A DNA stretch of 64,000 bases, taken from contig CM034401.1 in NCBI GenBank assembly GCA_019925095.2, forward strand, positions 11,381,338-11,445,337, given 5' to 3'. Below the pieces are notes generated by a model. The model was given only the letters and a program-made list of their open reading frames with translations. It was not told the origin of the DNA and did not search any database. The stretch comes from Dendrolimus kikuchii (lineage: Eukaryota > Arthropoda > Insecta > Lepidoptera > Lasiocampidae). This document shows, piece by piece, positions 48,720 through 61,784 of the stretch. The position numbers and the translations under genes were made by a program. Every line of letters begins with the position of its first letter. Positions within the stretch are counted from its first letter, which is position 1.

Positions 48720-50600
48720 AGTAGACTTTAGAATAACTTAGAACGACACGAAAAATTATAATTCAATTCTTTTTCTCTTTCATTATTATTGTTCTCAAAC
48801 GAATTATTATGTAATTATGATTATTATATTTTAAAGTACAAATTTGTTAAGTTATATTTTTATTTATGTAGATCAATAATTTAAAGCAAAAGTGTAAATA
48901 TGTAAAAATATTAGATATTATCATATACACTTATTTATTTAGATATGACGTGGAATGATTGTGATTCTTGAGAACACTTTGCCAGTGCTTAATTATGGGG
49001 CACTAGACATGGTCGTCATTCGACGCTGCCTACTTTTTACATTACGCTTTCTTTGCTACGTTTTTAAAATACCTAAAATACTTATCTTGCCTATTTTACT
49101 TTATACAATATTACTACAATAAAATAAATCACAAAAATCATTCTATAAAATGATATATATGATATTGTATGTTATTATATTACATATGTATACCTACGTA
49201 TAATATCATACATAATATCAGAATATTCGCATGTGTGAAAATTGTATCGAAACCTTTATTTATTCAGTATTTTTAATTGTTAAAAACACATACGAAACTA
49301 TATTTTAAAGTTCTTGTTCTTATATACGAATGTAGGTTTTTGCACTTTTTTGCGTAAATTAAAAACTCGGTAATTTTAATCTGCTCATCTTGCCTCTACT
49401 TATTTATTTAAAGAATGTTTGGCCTAGTAGCAAATCTTATTATTTACATATTCAATAAATGATTTTTTAAATCTAGCCTCGGTCAAATAGTAGATCTTTC
49501 GACTGACGCCATACACGCTATTTCTTGTGTCGACACAAAATGACAAATTTTACTAAACAATTAATATTATTTACAAGAATACAAAATTTTTGGTTAGTAT
49601 CATACAACTGTGTATGTTTAACCAATATTACATTTTTTTAATAAAACAGCACAGCAAAAGACCTCTCTAATTATCCCTAAAAACTTTCTTGCCCCTACTT
49701 TGAAATGCAGAGTGCAACTCTAGTTCTTTCAACGCCCAAAGTTTTTCACAAAGGTTCAGTCAATTGGTTTGTAATTGTTCTTAAGTATAGGTACACATAT
49801 TTTATATATTTAAAATGTTTTTTTATTAATCCTAACTTAAGTACCTAATGTTATATTACGTTCATGTTATTTACTTAATGATAATCCCACCTATCGTATC
49901 GTTAACCAGTCAAAGGAAAGACTGTCTAGATTTACGTTTATCAGAGTTAATTGTAACAAAATACAATCAACTTCTTGAATTGTTTTACTTATGCATATTT
50001 GAACCGTTTATTTAACGCGCTGAATTTGAAGTCGGATATTGAACTAAGGACCTCCTAAGTAATAAGTATAAAAATGTACGCTTTAAAGAACTTGAATAAA
50101 TTACTGTTAATGTAGATAGGTAAGTCGGGTAAGGTTATAGAAATCTATGCGTGTATTGCGGGATACGGAATTTTACGAATGAACGAAGACAAAGACACAT
50201 CCGCCATATTTATACAATAGGGAATATGCATGTATTATTTTTACATATTTTATAGTCAGTTATTAGTAAATAGCCTTAAAAATAACAAAATATTTATATT
50301 TTAAAATTGAAATTAAATTCGGACGACTTGACCGCTTATATTTTGACACCTTTACCGTATGAAGAAGCCCCTTGAAAGGTTCACCTATAGGTGAATTTTT
50401 CAAGTGGGCCTCCATGGCCAAGTCCTAAACTATACGAAATAGTGAAAAATACTCAAAGGAGTCTCGAGGCTGATTTTATTGAAAACTAAAGGGGTATCAT
50501 TAGATTTTTGTAAAACTAATTACCCTAGTCCGAGGTCTTACTGTCAAACATCTTTCGTCGTTAATTTTCATCCAATCAGCTCTAAAGAGTCAATGAATCA
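48720..50600. other. Intergenic, nothing recognised
   Basis: AT-rich for about 1.9 kb with no ORF over 60 codons and no identified element ends. Confidence 0.5.
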
Positions 50601-50604
50601 ATTC

Positions 50605-50890
50605 CGTAGACAGGCAGACAGTCCCACCTGATAAAGAGCGGTTAACATTGCCTATGGACATTTGCAACACTAAAGGTGCTATAAATGCGCTGCTGCTCTC
50701 TTAAGGGAGTCTGGAACCTGGCCACTAATGCCGAAACACAACTCAAGGTTGTTATGGCAGCATAGTTTAGACCAGGGCTGGTAGCAATCTAGACGGGAAA
50801 ATCCTATCACCTGGCTGTGGATTATTATGTCGCCCCTTACGACAGGCCGCCCGGCCGCAGGAAATTGTATTTTTTCCCCATTCCTGTAGG
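50605..50890 (-). mobile_element. R300 retroposon-like repeat, copy 6
   Basis: Inverted copy without a clear A tail: CTCTTAAGGGAGTCTGGAAC, ACAGGCCGCCCGGCCGCAGG and GAAATTGTATTTTTTCCCC mark it. The most diverged of the near-full-length copies. Confidence 0.8.
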
Positions 50891-51880
50891 TCTCTTTAAA
50901 ACTACGAACTATAATAGTATAGTTTGTAGGGGTGGCCAGAGTCATCATGTAAATGTGGAACCCCGGATCACACCCTCATTTATATCTGTCAGCGTGATGG
51001 TATACTTAGCTATATAGTGGTTGTAACAGGCGTTTTCTAAATCAATAGTACCAGGTTCAATCATATACGTGGATTAATTGCGTACAGTATTTATTATGGA
51101 TATTTACAATTTGTTGATATTCACTGATTCTAAAGTTACCCAAGGGATACAGTTTAAAATAGAGAATGGCTTTTGATTTTAAGAACCTCAACGGGCAGAG
51201 TGCCGCCCTTAGATTTCATGAATACTGATTAGCGCGTGACCTCGATGCTGATCTTGCTGTAAGTCTTTCCGCATGCCACAGGCACCCTTATACTTATATT
51301 GCTTCACTTGTTGTTGAGGACGCAGGTGGCCCGTGCAGTTGAGTAATCATTCCACAGGACCGTACTCGCCACAGGGCCGCCTTCGATATGATCATGATTA
51401 AATGGTGGATGCCTGGTGCACCACCATAGTTATAGTTCATATAACACAAAAATAAATGGAACATATAGTGGAAAATGCACTTAAACATAAAAAACAAGCC
51501 AAAAAAGTTCTAAAACGAAAATGAACGACGAAAGACGCTTGAGAGTAGGTAAGTCCTCAGGAATCGATTCGACTCATTTTGAAAAGAAAATAACATCTGT
51601 ATTACACCAATCCATAGTGTAGCTTTGTAAGGATCAATTTCTGTGAAGAAATAATAATAATAATAATAATTCATTTATTTCAGAAATGGAGTATTTCCAT
51701 ATTATACAGTTTCATATTATAAATTATTCCAATGTTATCAAATTTTTAAATTTCAAATTAGTTCACGGCACAACAATTAATTAATAAAACAAATACTAGG
51801 CCATTACACCCGCGTCATTATAATTATTATAAATATTCTATTTTACGTCAAAGGGACATGTATACCGAATGATTTCAAGC
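50891..51880. other. Intergenic, unassigned
   Basis: A GC-richer piece (51180-51430) is open on the minus strand for 67 codons, and other minus frames give short phrases, but I recognise no family. An (AAT)n tract lies near 51650. Confidence 0.3.
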
Positions 51881-52390
51881 ATGGACTCTGCCACCGGGCC
51901 GTGAGGCGGCAGAAAACAAACAAACTCATGCATTTAACTGGGTGTGCAGTTGCACCCATTTACGTAGCAGTGGCGAGTCTTATCGATCTACAAAAAGACT
52001 GAGCATGCTGTTGGTGCTGCCGCGTACGCGAGCCAGTAGGGATGCGCATCTCTTTCTAATGATGGCCGCAAAGCCATCCATTTGCGTTTCTGTAAATATC
52101 CCTGACGCACTGCATCGCCACGACAGCCCCAACAACACCCTCAGCCCATTATTATACTGAACACGTAGGTCGCTGTATGCCCGCTGCGTATAACTGACCC
52201 ACAGGCTGCACGTGTAGAAGGACTGACAGTATACTCGGAAAAGCGACTACATTACCTCTTGCGTACAGCGTGCGAACCTGCGGGCCAGCAGTTACATCGG
52301 ACAGCCAGCGACCTATGTTCCCGGTTTATATCACAATCATCCTTTAAGTCTTCGGCTACCCAGTGCCCCAAATACTTAAACTTGGAATAT
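51880..52390 (-). pseudogene. LINE reverse transcriptase C-terminal fragment
   Basis: Minus-strand frames give FKYLGHWVAEDLKDDCDINR, then EHRSLAVRCN.WPAG, EYTVSPSTRAACGSVI, and lower-quality text downstream. FKYLGHWV.EDL.DD is the hallmark after the RT domain of a lepidopteran non-LTR element whose ORF often ends a few hundred residues later. Several frame breaks; relic. Confidence 0.65.
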
Positions 52391-53400
52391 CAGACGGACA
52401 ATTCAGGTTGTCATTATATTACAGGTTCACTAAACTGAACGTGAGTCGTGACGTCACGATTTACTAGCGCATTTTGCAATTTCAAATTTCCCTCGTTATT
52501 AATACATTTGATTAATTACAGACTATAACTATAATCGTCTTTAGCCATTCGCAGTCCACTGCTGGACGTAGGCCTCCCCAAGACGCCACTCATCCCTGTC
52601 CTCTGATTTCCTCTAATAACTATAATGCAATCTAATAAAAAATATCGTTACAGATGTGCTTCAGGGGTAATAAAAAATTTAAATAAAAATATCTGAACTA
52701 TATTAGAAATACATGCATATACCTTATTGGAGTGGAAACCACAAATGCGAAACTGATATGGCAACACACTTCTTTCAATTACGAAATGGGCAAAACAAAA
52801 TCCCAGACTAAATGCGCAATTTTTAATTTATATAATTTATTTGAATATGAATATATTTCATAATAAATAAGCATCGAAAGCCTCTTTTATTTCTCAATTA
52901 TCGACTATGTAGACACTTAGCTGAGAAAATGGGACTATATTGGGTTATTTTATTATTAATTTTAATCTATTATATTTGCCATTAACATATTACTTATTTT
53001 AGAACGGTAGAGTCGACGATTTGTGCAATAATATAGTACATCAGTAAATTATTAATAATATTTATAACACATATACAAAATGCTCAATATTTTGACTGAC
53101 CAACTATTATATATAATTGGTAATCAATAATAAAATTTGTGCATTCTCGATGGATTTATTTGTAAACTGAAACAAAAGAATTGTCTATTTATCTAGTGAT
53201 AGACCGCAGGTGACATTTATTGAGAGACGTGAAAAACTAACTAAATATTAGTAGCCTAAAAAGGTATGTGTACAGAATATGTAATAAATTTGGAGTTTTT
53301 TTTACACCCACATGACGTTAGGCATATCACATAAATACGTGAATAAAAATATAAGTTTTCGAACTTCTTTGACTGAATATGGTAAAGAATATTTTGTAAT
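52391..53400. other. Intergenic, AT-rich
   Basis: A short repeat-like phrase at 52550-52610 (CAGTCCACTGCTGGACGTAG) is familiar from many lepidopteran transposon 3' ends. Otherwise nothing. Confidence 0.4.
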
Positions 53401-53403
53401 CTC

Positions 53404-53405
<2 letters not shown>

Positions 53406-53471
<66 letters not shown>
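53406..53471. repeat. (TA)n microsatellite
   Basis: About 65 bp of pure TA. It gives IY-repeat frames on both strands, which are not genes. Confidence 0.95.
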
Positions 53472-53474
<3 letters not shown>

Positions 53475-54039
53475 TTGAAAAGTTGAATTTTTTTAACATT
53501 GGCAGTCAATCGGTGCGACACAACAGCATGTGATAGAACGCACGATTCATGCTAAACCAAAAAACTATGCGTGCAAAGCCGCTGATCGGCACACGAGCAA
53601 AACCGCGGTACCGCATAGTTACCGGCGAATCATTGGTGTTATTTTTTTACTTGGCTTATCACACAAAACCGCGCGTCAATCAAGGCTGACATGCCGAACC
53701 AACAATTTTCGGCGACAGAATCCAGGTGTTAAAAAGAGTTTGAATATAAATTGGTTTGAATAATATGTGTAGAAAGAACTATTTTTTGTAAAAATACGTT
53801 TAGGTTTCCGTAACTAAATGACTAAAACATAGAACGCCTAATACAGAGCCCTGCAATGTGCGTGAACTGACACGCAGTTTGCTGATTTCATTTTAAACCA
53901 ATTTTTAATTAAAGTTCTGGGGCGTACGGATCCTTTTTTTTAAACTCTTAACATGACATGTTGTTTGAAGAGTTAAGTTACAACTGTTTTGCTCGCTAGT
54001 CGATCACGCTGTGGTGTCTGTCAATCTTTAAAACCGCGG
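53472..54039. other. Intergenic, unassigned
   Basis: A 77-codon ORF (53530-53763) has no recognisable features. The tract is somewhat GC-richer around 53580-53700. Confidence 0.3.
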
Positions 54040-54074
54040 TATAAAATGTGGCTCGCATGTCGATCATTCATTTA
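54040..54074 (+). promoter_or_regulatory. Second TATA/initiator candidate
   Basis: TATAAAAT at 54040-54047 and a TCATT with its A at 54070 (30 nt apart), a consensus-like arthropod core promoter. Downstream, at 54101-54148, is a 15-codon hydrophobic ORF (MGLALCLGLSFGGML). It lies about 1.9 kb upstream of the lipase ATG and might start a non-coding leader exon. Purely inference. Confidence 0.3.
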
Positions 54075-54249
54075 AGACGTTGTATACACAGAGACAACGA
54101 ATGGGCTTGGCTCTATGCTTAGGTTTGTCGTTCGGTGGAATGCTTTGATTCCTTTGATGATAGGTATTGTCAGCGAACGTTAACGAACGATGGTTGCCTT
54201 CGTTGAGCCTATGCGTGCGCGACCTTAGTTAAACAATGGTAGCCAACCG

Positions 54250-56011
54250 GAAATCAAGTAAATATAACATACCTAATGTATGTTGTTACTGACATTGGGT
54301 CCTTATCTATTACCTAATTATTGTTTGAACTTATTTGTGGTAAATAAATGAAATGCCTAAAATAGCTCAAACCATGTGATATCTAGTCTTTTCATTAAAA
54401 TATTCTTTTATTATTTGAAAATAACCATCAGAATGAATATTATTACTTAATTTTGATACCTACCGTTTAAATACGTGAATATTGTCCCACTGTCAATGCA
54501 CTTTCCTGCCTAAAAGCACTTTATAGTCGATGATTTCTTAACATAGAAAACGAAATTAAGATAATAACGGAACGCAGCGTTTCAAGAAAGTTGCGTGTTC
54601 ATTCGGCATTTCTATTATAGACTAAATGAAAAATATAGCAATATTTTAGAATAATGTAACTCGTATATCAGTTTATATAAAGGGAAGTAAGTAAAGCATG
54701 TTATTTGCACATTGGCAGTATGCAATGCGGTGAAACAGGGCACCCAACATCTTAAGACATTATGCACAATATCTCAGCACAATAAGTGATATAATTATAA
54801 TAAAATATACGAATATTCGACGTATCATACTAAGCACTTTCACCACCTTTTTAACCGATGAATCCGAAATTATTTTGATCTTGTATTTATGATGCAAGAG
54901 AAAATACAGTTTTTAAATTGAGACTAATGTTTTGAGTTTTAGAATATTTTTAGTTTTAAGTGTTGAGATCATGTGTTTACTGTGTAAGCACAAAAAGGAT
55001 TCAATTCAAAAAATAAAATACAATAAAGTTGCTATGATTACTGTGTTGCATTTTATTTACACCCAATAGTCAATTGGCTTGATTCAAAAATTATTGGTAC
55101 CTCCTTATATTGTCTAATAATATATTTGTTAAACACTTCTTTAAATATTAATTTGTTGTGGACTGCAAATATTTTTATTATAAAAGAAAACTGCACGTGC
55201 GTAATATAATCACGATTTTAATAATAATGGAGGGAGAAAACAGATTAAAAATAAAGAACATCTATGTTCTAAATTCAAAATTTTAGTGTATTTGGTGGCC
55301 AGTATTATGCTGGACCAAATGAATACAAACTTTTTGTTGGAGATTCCAACAATATTAATTGGTTGAGTACATTTGTAAACTGCCAGTAACAACTTCAAAG
55401 TACATTAGGTATGTAACCATTTTCGTAGGACTGTACCAGGGGGTGAGATCTAATGACGAATTATCATCTGTGTACATTAAAAACAAGATTTTTGCAATGA
55501 ATTACACTATTTCAACGATGTTTAAGTGTATTAAACAACTTAAGCCACATATAATGTTAGATATTAGGTAGAGTAGAAAATGACGTTTTATATTCATCAT
55601 GTAAGAACACAATTGAAATAAAAATTTATCTTGTAAGGAAAACAAGGTGTACGTATGGATCTTATTATATTCTACATCGAATCAGGCTAACGATGTTGCA
55701 GTTTTATTCTTAAGATTAGGCAGTAGGTTTCTAGTTAGTAAAAAGCCTGAACAAACTGATGTCACTCATAAGATCAGTTGTGTAATCGTCACCTTGTCGA
55801 TGTCTGGAAAAGTATGAAAGTACGTAGATAATATTATGTAAAATACCATCGACTTCACGTATCGTATTTAAGATAACGTAAATGCAGTTCATGTTAATTT
55901 GTACAAGGTTATTCTGCTCATAAATATAACTAAAACCATTTACCATAACACATCACATTAACGGTTTTATTATTTCAGCAGTAATTGTTGCAAAAACTAA
56001 TTTGTTAAAAC
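54250..56011. other. Region upstream of the lipase
   Basis: AT-rich, no coding exon recognised. ATTATTTCAG at about 55970-55979 could be a 3' splice site for a leader exon, or part of the lipase start region. Confidence 0.4.
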
Positions 56012-56054
56012 ATGTCAGTAATATTTAAATTATTGATTGTTCATTTCATTTATG
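56012..56054 (+). CDS. Lipase exon 1: signal peptide
   Basis: [14 protein letters not shown], a short hydrophobic leader, then donor TATG|GTATAT. Its phase 1 end matches the phase of the next acceptor, giving [11 protein letters not shown] after joining. Without splicing the frame stops five codons later. The start was chosen because it is the only in-phase ATG with a hydrophobic leader nearby. Confidence 0.7.
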
Positions 56055-56769
56055 GTATATCTTTGTGAATATTTCTGTATCTCCTCGTACAATAGACAAA
56101 CAAACAATGTGCTTTTGATGACATAAAATAGTCTGTAAGTATAATTTATAAGTACTTTATTTCTCTCTTTACAGTTTCATGTCGAATAGATTTCGATGAG
56201 AATAACCATGACCCCGTTTATGGTGAAGATTGGTTAATGTACGTCGATGACAATGGCTCTACTCATATGATGAACTTTTCTTACATTCCCAGTGACACGC
56301 GGGGAATATTACTTGGAGGTGCCGATTTTTATCTTTATACCAGGTAGTTATCAGCTAATGTACTTATATGTTGCTAATTGACGTCAATTTGTAAATACAG
56401 TTAGATTATAATCTATCTTGCGAGATTGTAAACTGACGAAATATTGTTAAATGTAACATACTGCTTACAATTTAACGCATTATTTTTCGTTAGATTATAA
56501 TTTATCGATGTGAAATCTTCAAATTGTGAAATTGCAAGCGATGGAACGTACTTTGGGCGCTGATTGGTTGGTCCTACGGTAGGTCGTGCTGTGTCTAAAT
56601 GCACTCCAAAAATTATTACATCAAGTATGTATTTATTATTTAGTAGGTAATCAATCATTTTGACATAACGGTAAGAAAAATAAAAAATCTCGTAGAAATA
56701 AACATTTTCTATAAAAAAGAAAACGATTTCAAGAGTGACAGTTTACAATATCGCAAGATAGATTGTTGT

Positions 56770-56834
<65 letters not shown>

Positions 56835-59800
56835 GTCCTTACATATGAAGTTGGCGTTTTGTCGTACTGACCACTTTGATCTCAAATATCTCCTCTTTGG
56901 TTAGGAATTCCAATTTCAAATTTATACAGCTACTAGAGTTTACTCCGCGGCTCCGCCGCGCGTCAAACTCTAGTGCATACCTCTGGTTTTAAGAGCAGGC
57001 GTTAATACAGGATATCGTAGATCATATAAACGTCTAGATCACGCATCAATTGCACAAAAACGGCCCAAATCAGTGCACCAAAATTGGTGCACTGGCTTCA
57101 GTGGCTTCCCACGCCTGTTAGTGTCGTTTCGATTACTTTACTGATTAAGAGCTCTCGCAAAAAAAATAATTATGCTGGCCTGCGCTATTCAAATGTGTCG
57201 GAACTATTTTAAAACGGGAAAGGATAAGGATGAGATGTCATTTAATCGGAAAACTTAACACTTTTCTCGTGATTTCTTTGTAAAAACGTGAAATTTAATT
57301 TCGACATTTTCAAGGTTATCGAATCGATTGATGTGGTCAGGTGAAAAGTGTGACTTATTTTCCAAAATTTGGGGACTTTTGTTACGATTTTTTTTTTATT
57401 TATGAAATATGAATAATTGAAAAAATATATAGAAAACAGACATGTAATGTTTCTATTTCCGGTTTTCTTAAACTAGTTTATATTACATTTTAGACTTCCT
57501 ACGGATCCAATTGTAGCATATTGTGGGACAAAGAGATGGATTTTGAAAGGAAGTATTTTGAATCATTTTCGGAGATATTTTTACACTATGTTTTTTATAT
57601 TTTCTTATCAACGGCACAATTGTATTGTAATAAAGTACCTAAAATAATTATATATGATCGTGACCGATAAGATGTAAGTTGTGTTAAAATTTAAGAATAC
57701 TTAACCACCATATAAAATTATTTCTAATCTAACCTTAGCGCTTTGGACAATATAAACATTTTAATGTAACCTTATGACGTTTGACATAGAATTGACAGAA
57801 TGCGTGCTGCAAATATCGTCAAATGAGGATGTAAAAAAAACTGAATATCGTTTAAAGCAGATGCTTCGGTCGGAGTTATCTGTACTAATATTATAAAGAG
57901 GTAAAGTTTGTAAGTTTGTGACGTTGTAGGGGGTAATCTCGGGATCTACTAAACTTATTTTAAAAATTATTTTACTGTTGGAAAGCTACGTTAACAGGGA
58001 GTGTCATAGGCTATATAACATGACGCTTTATACCACGGGAGCGGGACAGACCACGGGTGAATCCGCACCGGGCCGCTAGTAATATTATAGATAACTCTTT
58101 ATTGTCATAATTAAGATATTAATTTTGTCTATATTCTGTTAGATGCATCTCCATTAATTCCTAATAAAGAAATAATTTAATATATTAATATGATAAAAAA
58201 CAAAATTTTAGATCAGAAAATAATCAAACTGAACTAGTTTGAATAAAAACTTTTGGATATGAATATTTTTATTTCTATAATAGCCCTTTTCAAGTGGTTT
58301 AGTTGCTCTTAAGTCCCTGCATTAAACTATCTCGTGTACCTACCCCGTAGTTCCTACTACTGATATAAACTTTGGATACATAAAGCCTATTACCCAATAT
58401 GAACCTATCGAATCGTTCCAAGTCTACTATTACAAATGATTTCACTGCCTTTTAGCGCAGGATAATCTTTGGGTTATAAATATTCATCTAATAACCTTCG
58501 TGAACATGATGTGTAACACAAAAATAATTTGCCATTATGAATAGTTTTTTTGGAATTATTACATTAGTATTGGTAATTAACAGACTTATAAATATGTACT
58601 AATATCTGTACAGACAGAATTGCGAAGAATTATTGCGAATTAAAATTACTACATGTGCTATGAATGTGTTATGAATTTATTTCGGCATATATTTTTTTAT
58701 GGTTCGTTCTAAGACACACAACTTTTGTTGCTAATACTTAAAAAAAAAAGTGAAACCTCTGAGTAATATTAAATTATAACACATAAAGCGATTAAATCAT
58801 AACGATCGTTTAAACTTTTCACTTACATAAAAAAATATTTAATTATAAAGAATGGGGTAATATTTTTTTCCTGATATCCCGAAAACGCAGAGTGAATTTA
58901 GCAACGCTTCGCGTTTTTGATGCCGTTTTTGGCGATGTTGTTTGTTAGCAATGCTCTCTCTAGACATGTTATATCTCAATGCAGGATATATTGTATTGTA
59001 TTTTTATGTTGGTGCTATTTGCTCTCGGAAGATTTACTTCGTTTTATATCGCAAACTATCACATCTACCGGGATGAATAGTATCTATGTCCATTTTCGGT
59101 ATTCAGACAGACAGATCGAGTGAAAGTCGCATTTTTTTAAAGATTATGAATTTTTATATCTATAAACTTGATAAATTATTGGTCCCCCATACAAACTTTA
59201 ATACCCTATTTCAACCCGTTCTAGTTTTATTACATACATACATACATACATAACTTCACGCCAGTTCCCTTGCGGGGTAGGCACGAACAACAGAGTGCCA
59301 ATTAGGCTTATTCTTACACACCTCACTTGCCTCTTTGACATTCATAACTCTTGTCATGCAAGCTCGTCTGTTCTTAAGGCTCCTGACATTTATTTACATA
59401 CATCTAGTTTTATTTATATAACTAAATATTGTTTAAACTACACAAACGACCAAAACCACCAAACGTATTAAAACTGCCGAAACTACGAAATCTACCAACC
59501 AAAACTACCAAATCCACCAACCAAATCTACCACAACTACCTAAACTACCACAATTACCCAATCTACCAATCAAAACTACCACTACTACCAAAACCACCAC
59601 AACTAACAAAACTACCACAACTATCAAAACTACCACAAATACCAAAACTACCACAACTACCAAAATTACCACCACTACCAAAACTACCACAACTACCAAA
59701 ACGAACACAACTACCGAAATAACCTAATCTACCAACCAAAACTACCATAACTACCAAATCTACAAACCAAAACTATAACAACTACCAATACTACCCCTAC

Positions 59801-60436
59801 TACCGAAACTACCACAACTACCGAAACTTCCAAATCTATAAACCAAAACTACCAAATCTACCGAAACTATCAAATCTACAAAACAAAACTACCACAACTA
59901 CCAAAACTACTACAGCTACCAAAACTACCACAACTACCAAAACTACCACAACTACCAAAACTACCACAACTACCAAAACAACCGAAACTATCAAAATACC
60001 AGCATAAACTACCGAAAATAGCAAATCTACCAACCAAATCTACCACAACTACCAAATCTGTCAAACAAAACTACCAAAACTACCTAAACGACCAAATTGA
60101 TCAAAATAAACAAAACGACTAAAATAGCAAAAAACAAATAAAAAACCTATCCTACTTTCCGGGATAAACTTTACATAAATCTATCCCAGTATCCGGGATG
60201 AAAAGTATACTTTGGCCACCCTCGGTATTCAAATTACATATGTACCGAGTATCAGCCAAGTCGGTCCAATAGTCTTTCCATAAAAGGATAACAAACAGAG
60301 AGACAAATATACTTTTATCCCGGAAACTATCCCATTTTCCGGGATAAAAAGTATCCTATGTTCATTCTCGGCATCGAAAATATATATATACTGAGTTTCA
60401 GCCAAATCGATCCAGTAGTTTTTACGTGAAAACGGA

Positions 60437-60485
<49 letters not shown>

Positions 60486-61693
60486 GTTACTTTCGCATTT
60501 ATAATATTAATAGGGATAGGGATTTAATTATGCTTTTGTGTTTTGAAAACCGTAATCCATTTGTTTTTTCCTCTTTTGGTTTTTTCCTCTTTTGGTTTTT
60601 TCTTTCCGTCACACAGTTTACGAAATGGAAACTTGAAATATCGCATTATTTACGAGTACGAATTCCATCGTGGCACCAGTGCTGCCGAAACGGCTCGAAG
60701 GATTAATTATGTGTATGGCGGCGGTGTCGCAAAAGAAAACATAATGCGTTTTTGGTTCCAACGTTTTCGTTCTGGAAATTTCGACCTGCAGAACAACCCC
60801 CTTGGACGGCCGGAGACCAAAGTTGATAATGCAGAATTGAAGGCTATTGTGGAAGCGGATCCATCGCAAACCACGTCCGAGATAGCTGCAGGCTGCGGTG
60901 TTAGTGATAAAACTGTTTTAATCCACTTGAAACAAATTGGGAAGGTGAAAAAGCTTGAAAGGTGGGTACCTCATTAATTGAGTGCAGAAAACCGACAAAC
61001 GCGCGTCGACTGCTGCGTTACATTACTCAACCGGCACAATAATGAAGGGATTTTATATGGAATCATTACCTGTGATGAAAAGTGGATCCTGTACGATAAT
61101 CGGAAACGCTCATCACAATGGCTGAACCCTGGCGAACCAGCCAAATTCTGCCCCAAGCGAAAATTGACTAAAAAAATATTACTTGTGAGCGTTTGGTGGA
61201 CTAGTGCCGGTGTCGTTCACTACAGCTTTCTTAAATCTGGCCAGACGATTGCGGCGGATGTCTATTGTCAGCAACTGCAAACCATGATGGAATAGCTGCT
61301 AAACAACCGAGGCTGGTCAATCGCTCTAGGCCACTGCTGCTTCAGGACAACGCCAGACCACACACTGCACAACAGACGGCTACCAAATTAGAGGAGCTTC
61401 AATTGGAATGTCTAAGACATCCACCGTACTCCCCGGACCTTGCTCCAACAGATTACCATTTTTTCGAAATTTGGATAACAAGGAAAGGGATAGCAATAGC
61501 AAGGGAAAATATTTAACTCCGATGGGGCAGTCCAAAGCGCCTTTAAAGATTTTATTGATTCCCGTCCGAATGCTTTTTTTAGTAAAGGGATCAATGTACT
61601 ACGTAGGAGATGGCAGAAGTGCATAGATAGCAATGGTATGACTTGATGACTTTATGTTCCTCCCTTACAAAACGCCAATTCATATGTAAAGAC

Positions 61694-61784
<91 letters not shown>

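Larger units (their letters stand above)
56933..60522 (-). mobile_element. Non-autonomous Helitron 3 with 9-bp minisatellite
   Basis: Same family as the pair at 7401-10501: CTAG plus GC-hairpin at the left, then after internal insertions the shared body (CCCGGAAACTATCCCATTTT, GAGTTTCAGCCAAATCGATC), (CAGA)n, GAGTTACTTTCGCATTTATA and the GGGA|T terminus. It carries a minisatellite at 59440-60115 and a LINE tail at 59232-59403. The 57030-58880 part is not seen in the other copies and includes a separate short Helitron. Confidence 0.7.
56831..61697 (+). mobile_element. Mariner inserted in (TA)n and split by a Helitron
   Basis: Terminal inverted repeats TTAGGTCCTTACATATGAAG and (reverse complemented) TTAGGTCTTTACATATGAAT, both continuing TTGGCGTTTTGT, lie 4.87 kb apart, flanked by TA arrays on both sides. 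A normal mariner is about 1.3 kb; the excess is a Helitron and its own insertions (56933-60522). The left mariner part is 56831-56932, the right part 60523-61697. Confidence 0.85.

Noticed and set aside
59429..60064. KLPQLPK and VVVVL/GSCGSF repeat proteins
   Set aside because: By-products of the CTACCAAAA minisatellite in Helitron 3.
56934..61697. A single novel 4.9-kb transposon
   Set aside because: The ends belong to a mariner and the inside to a Helitron with its own termini, so it is a nested insertion rather than one element.
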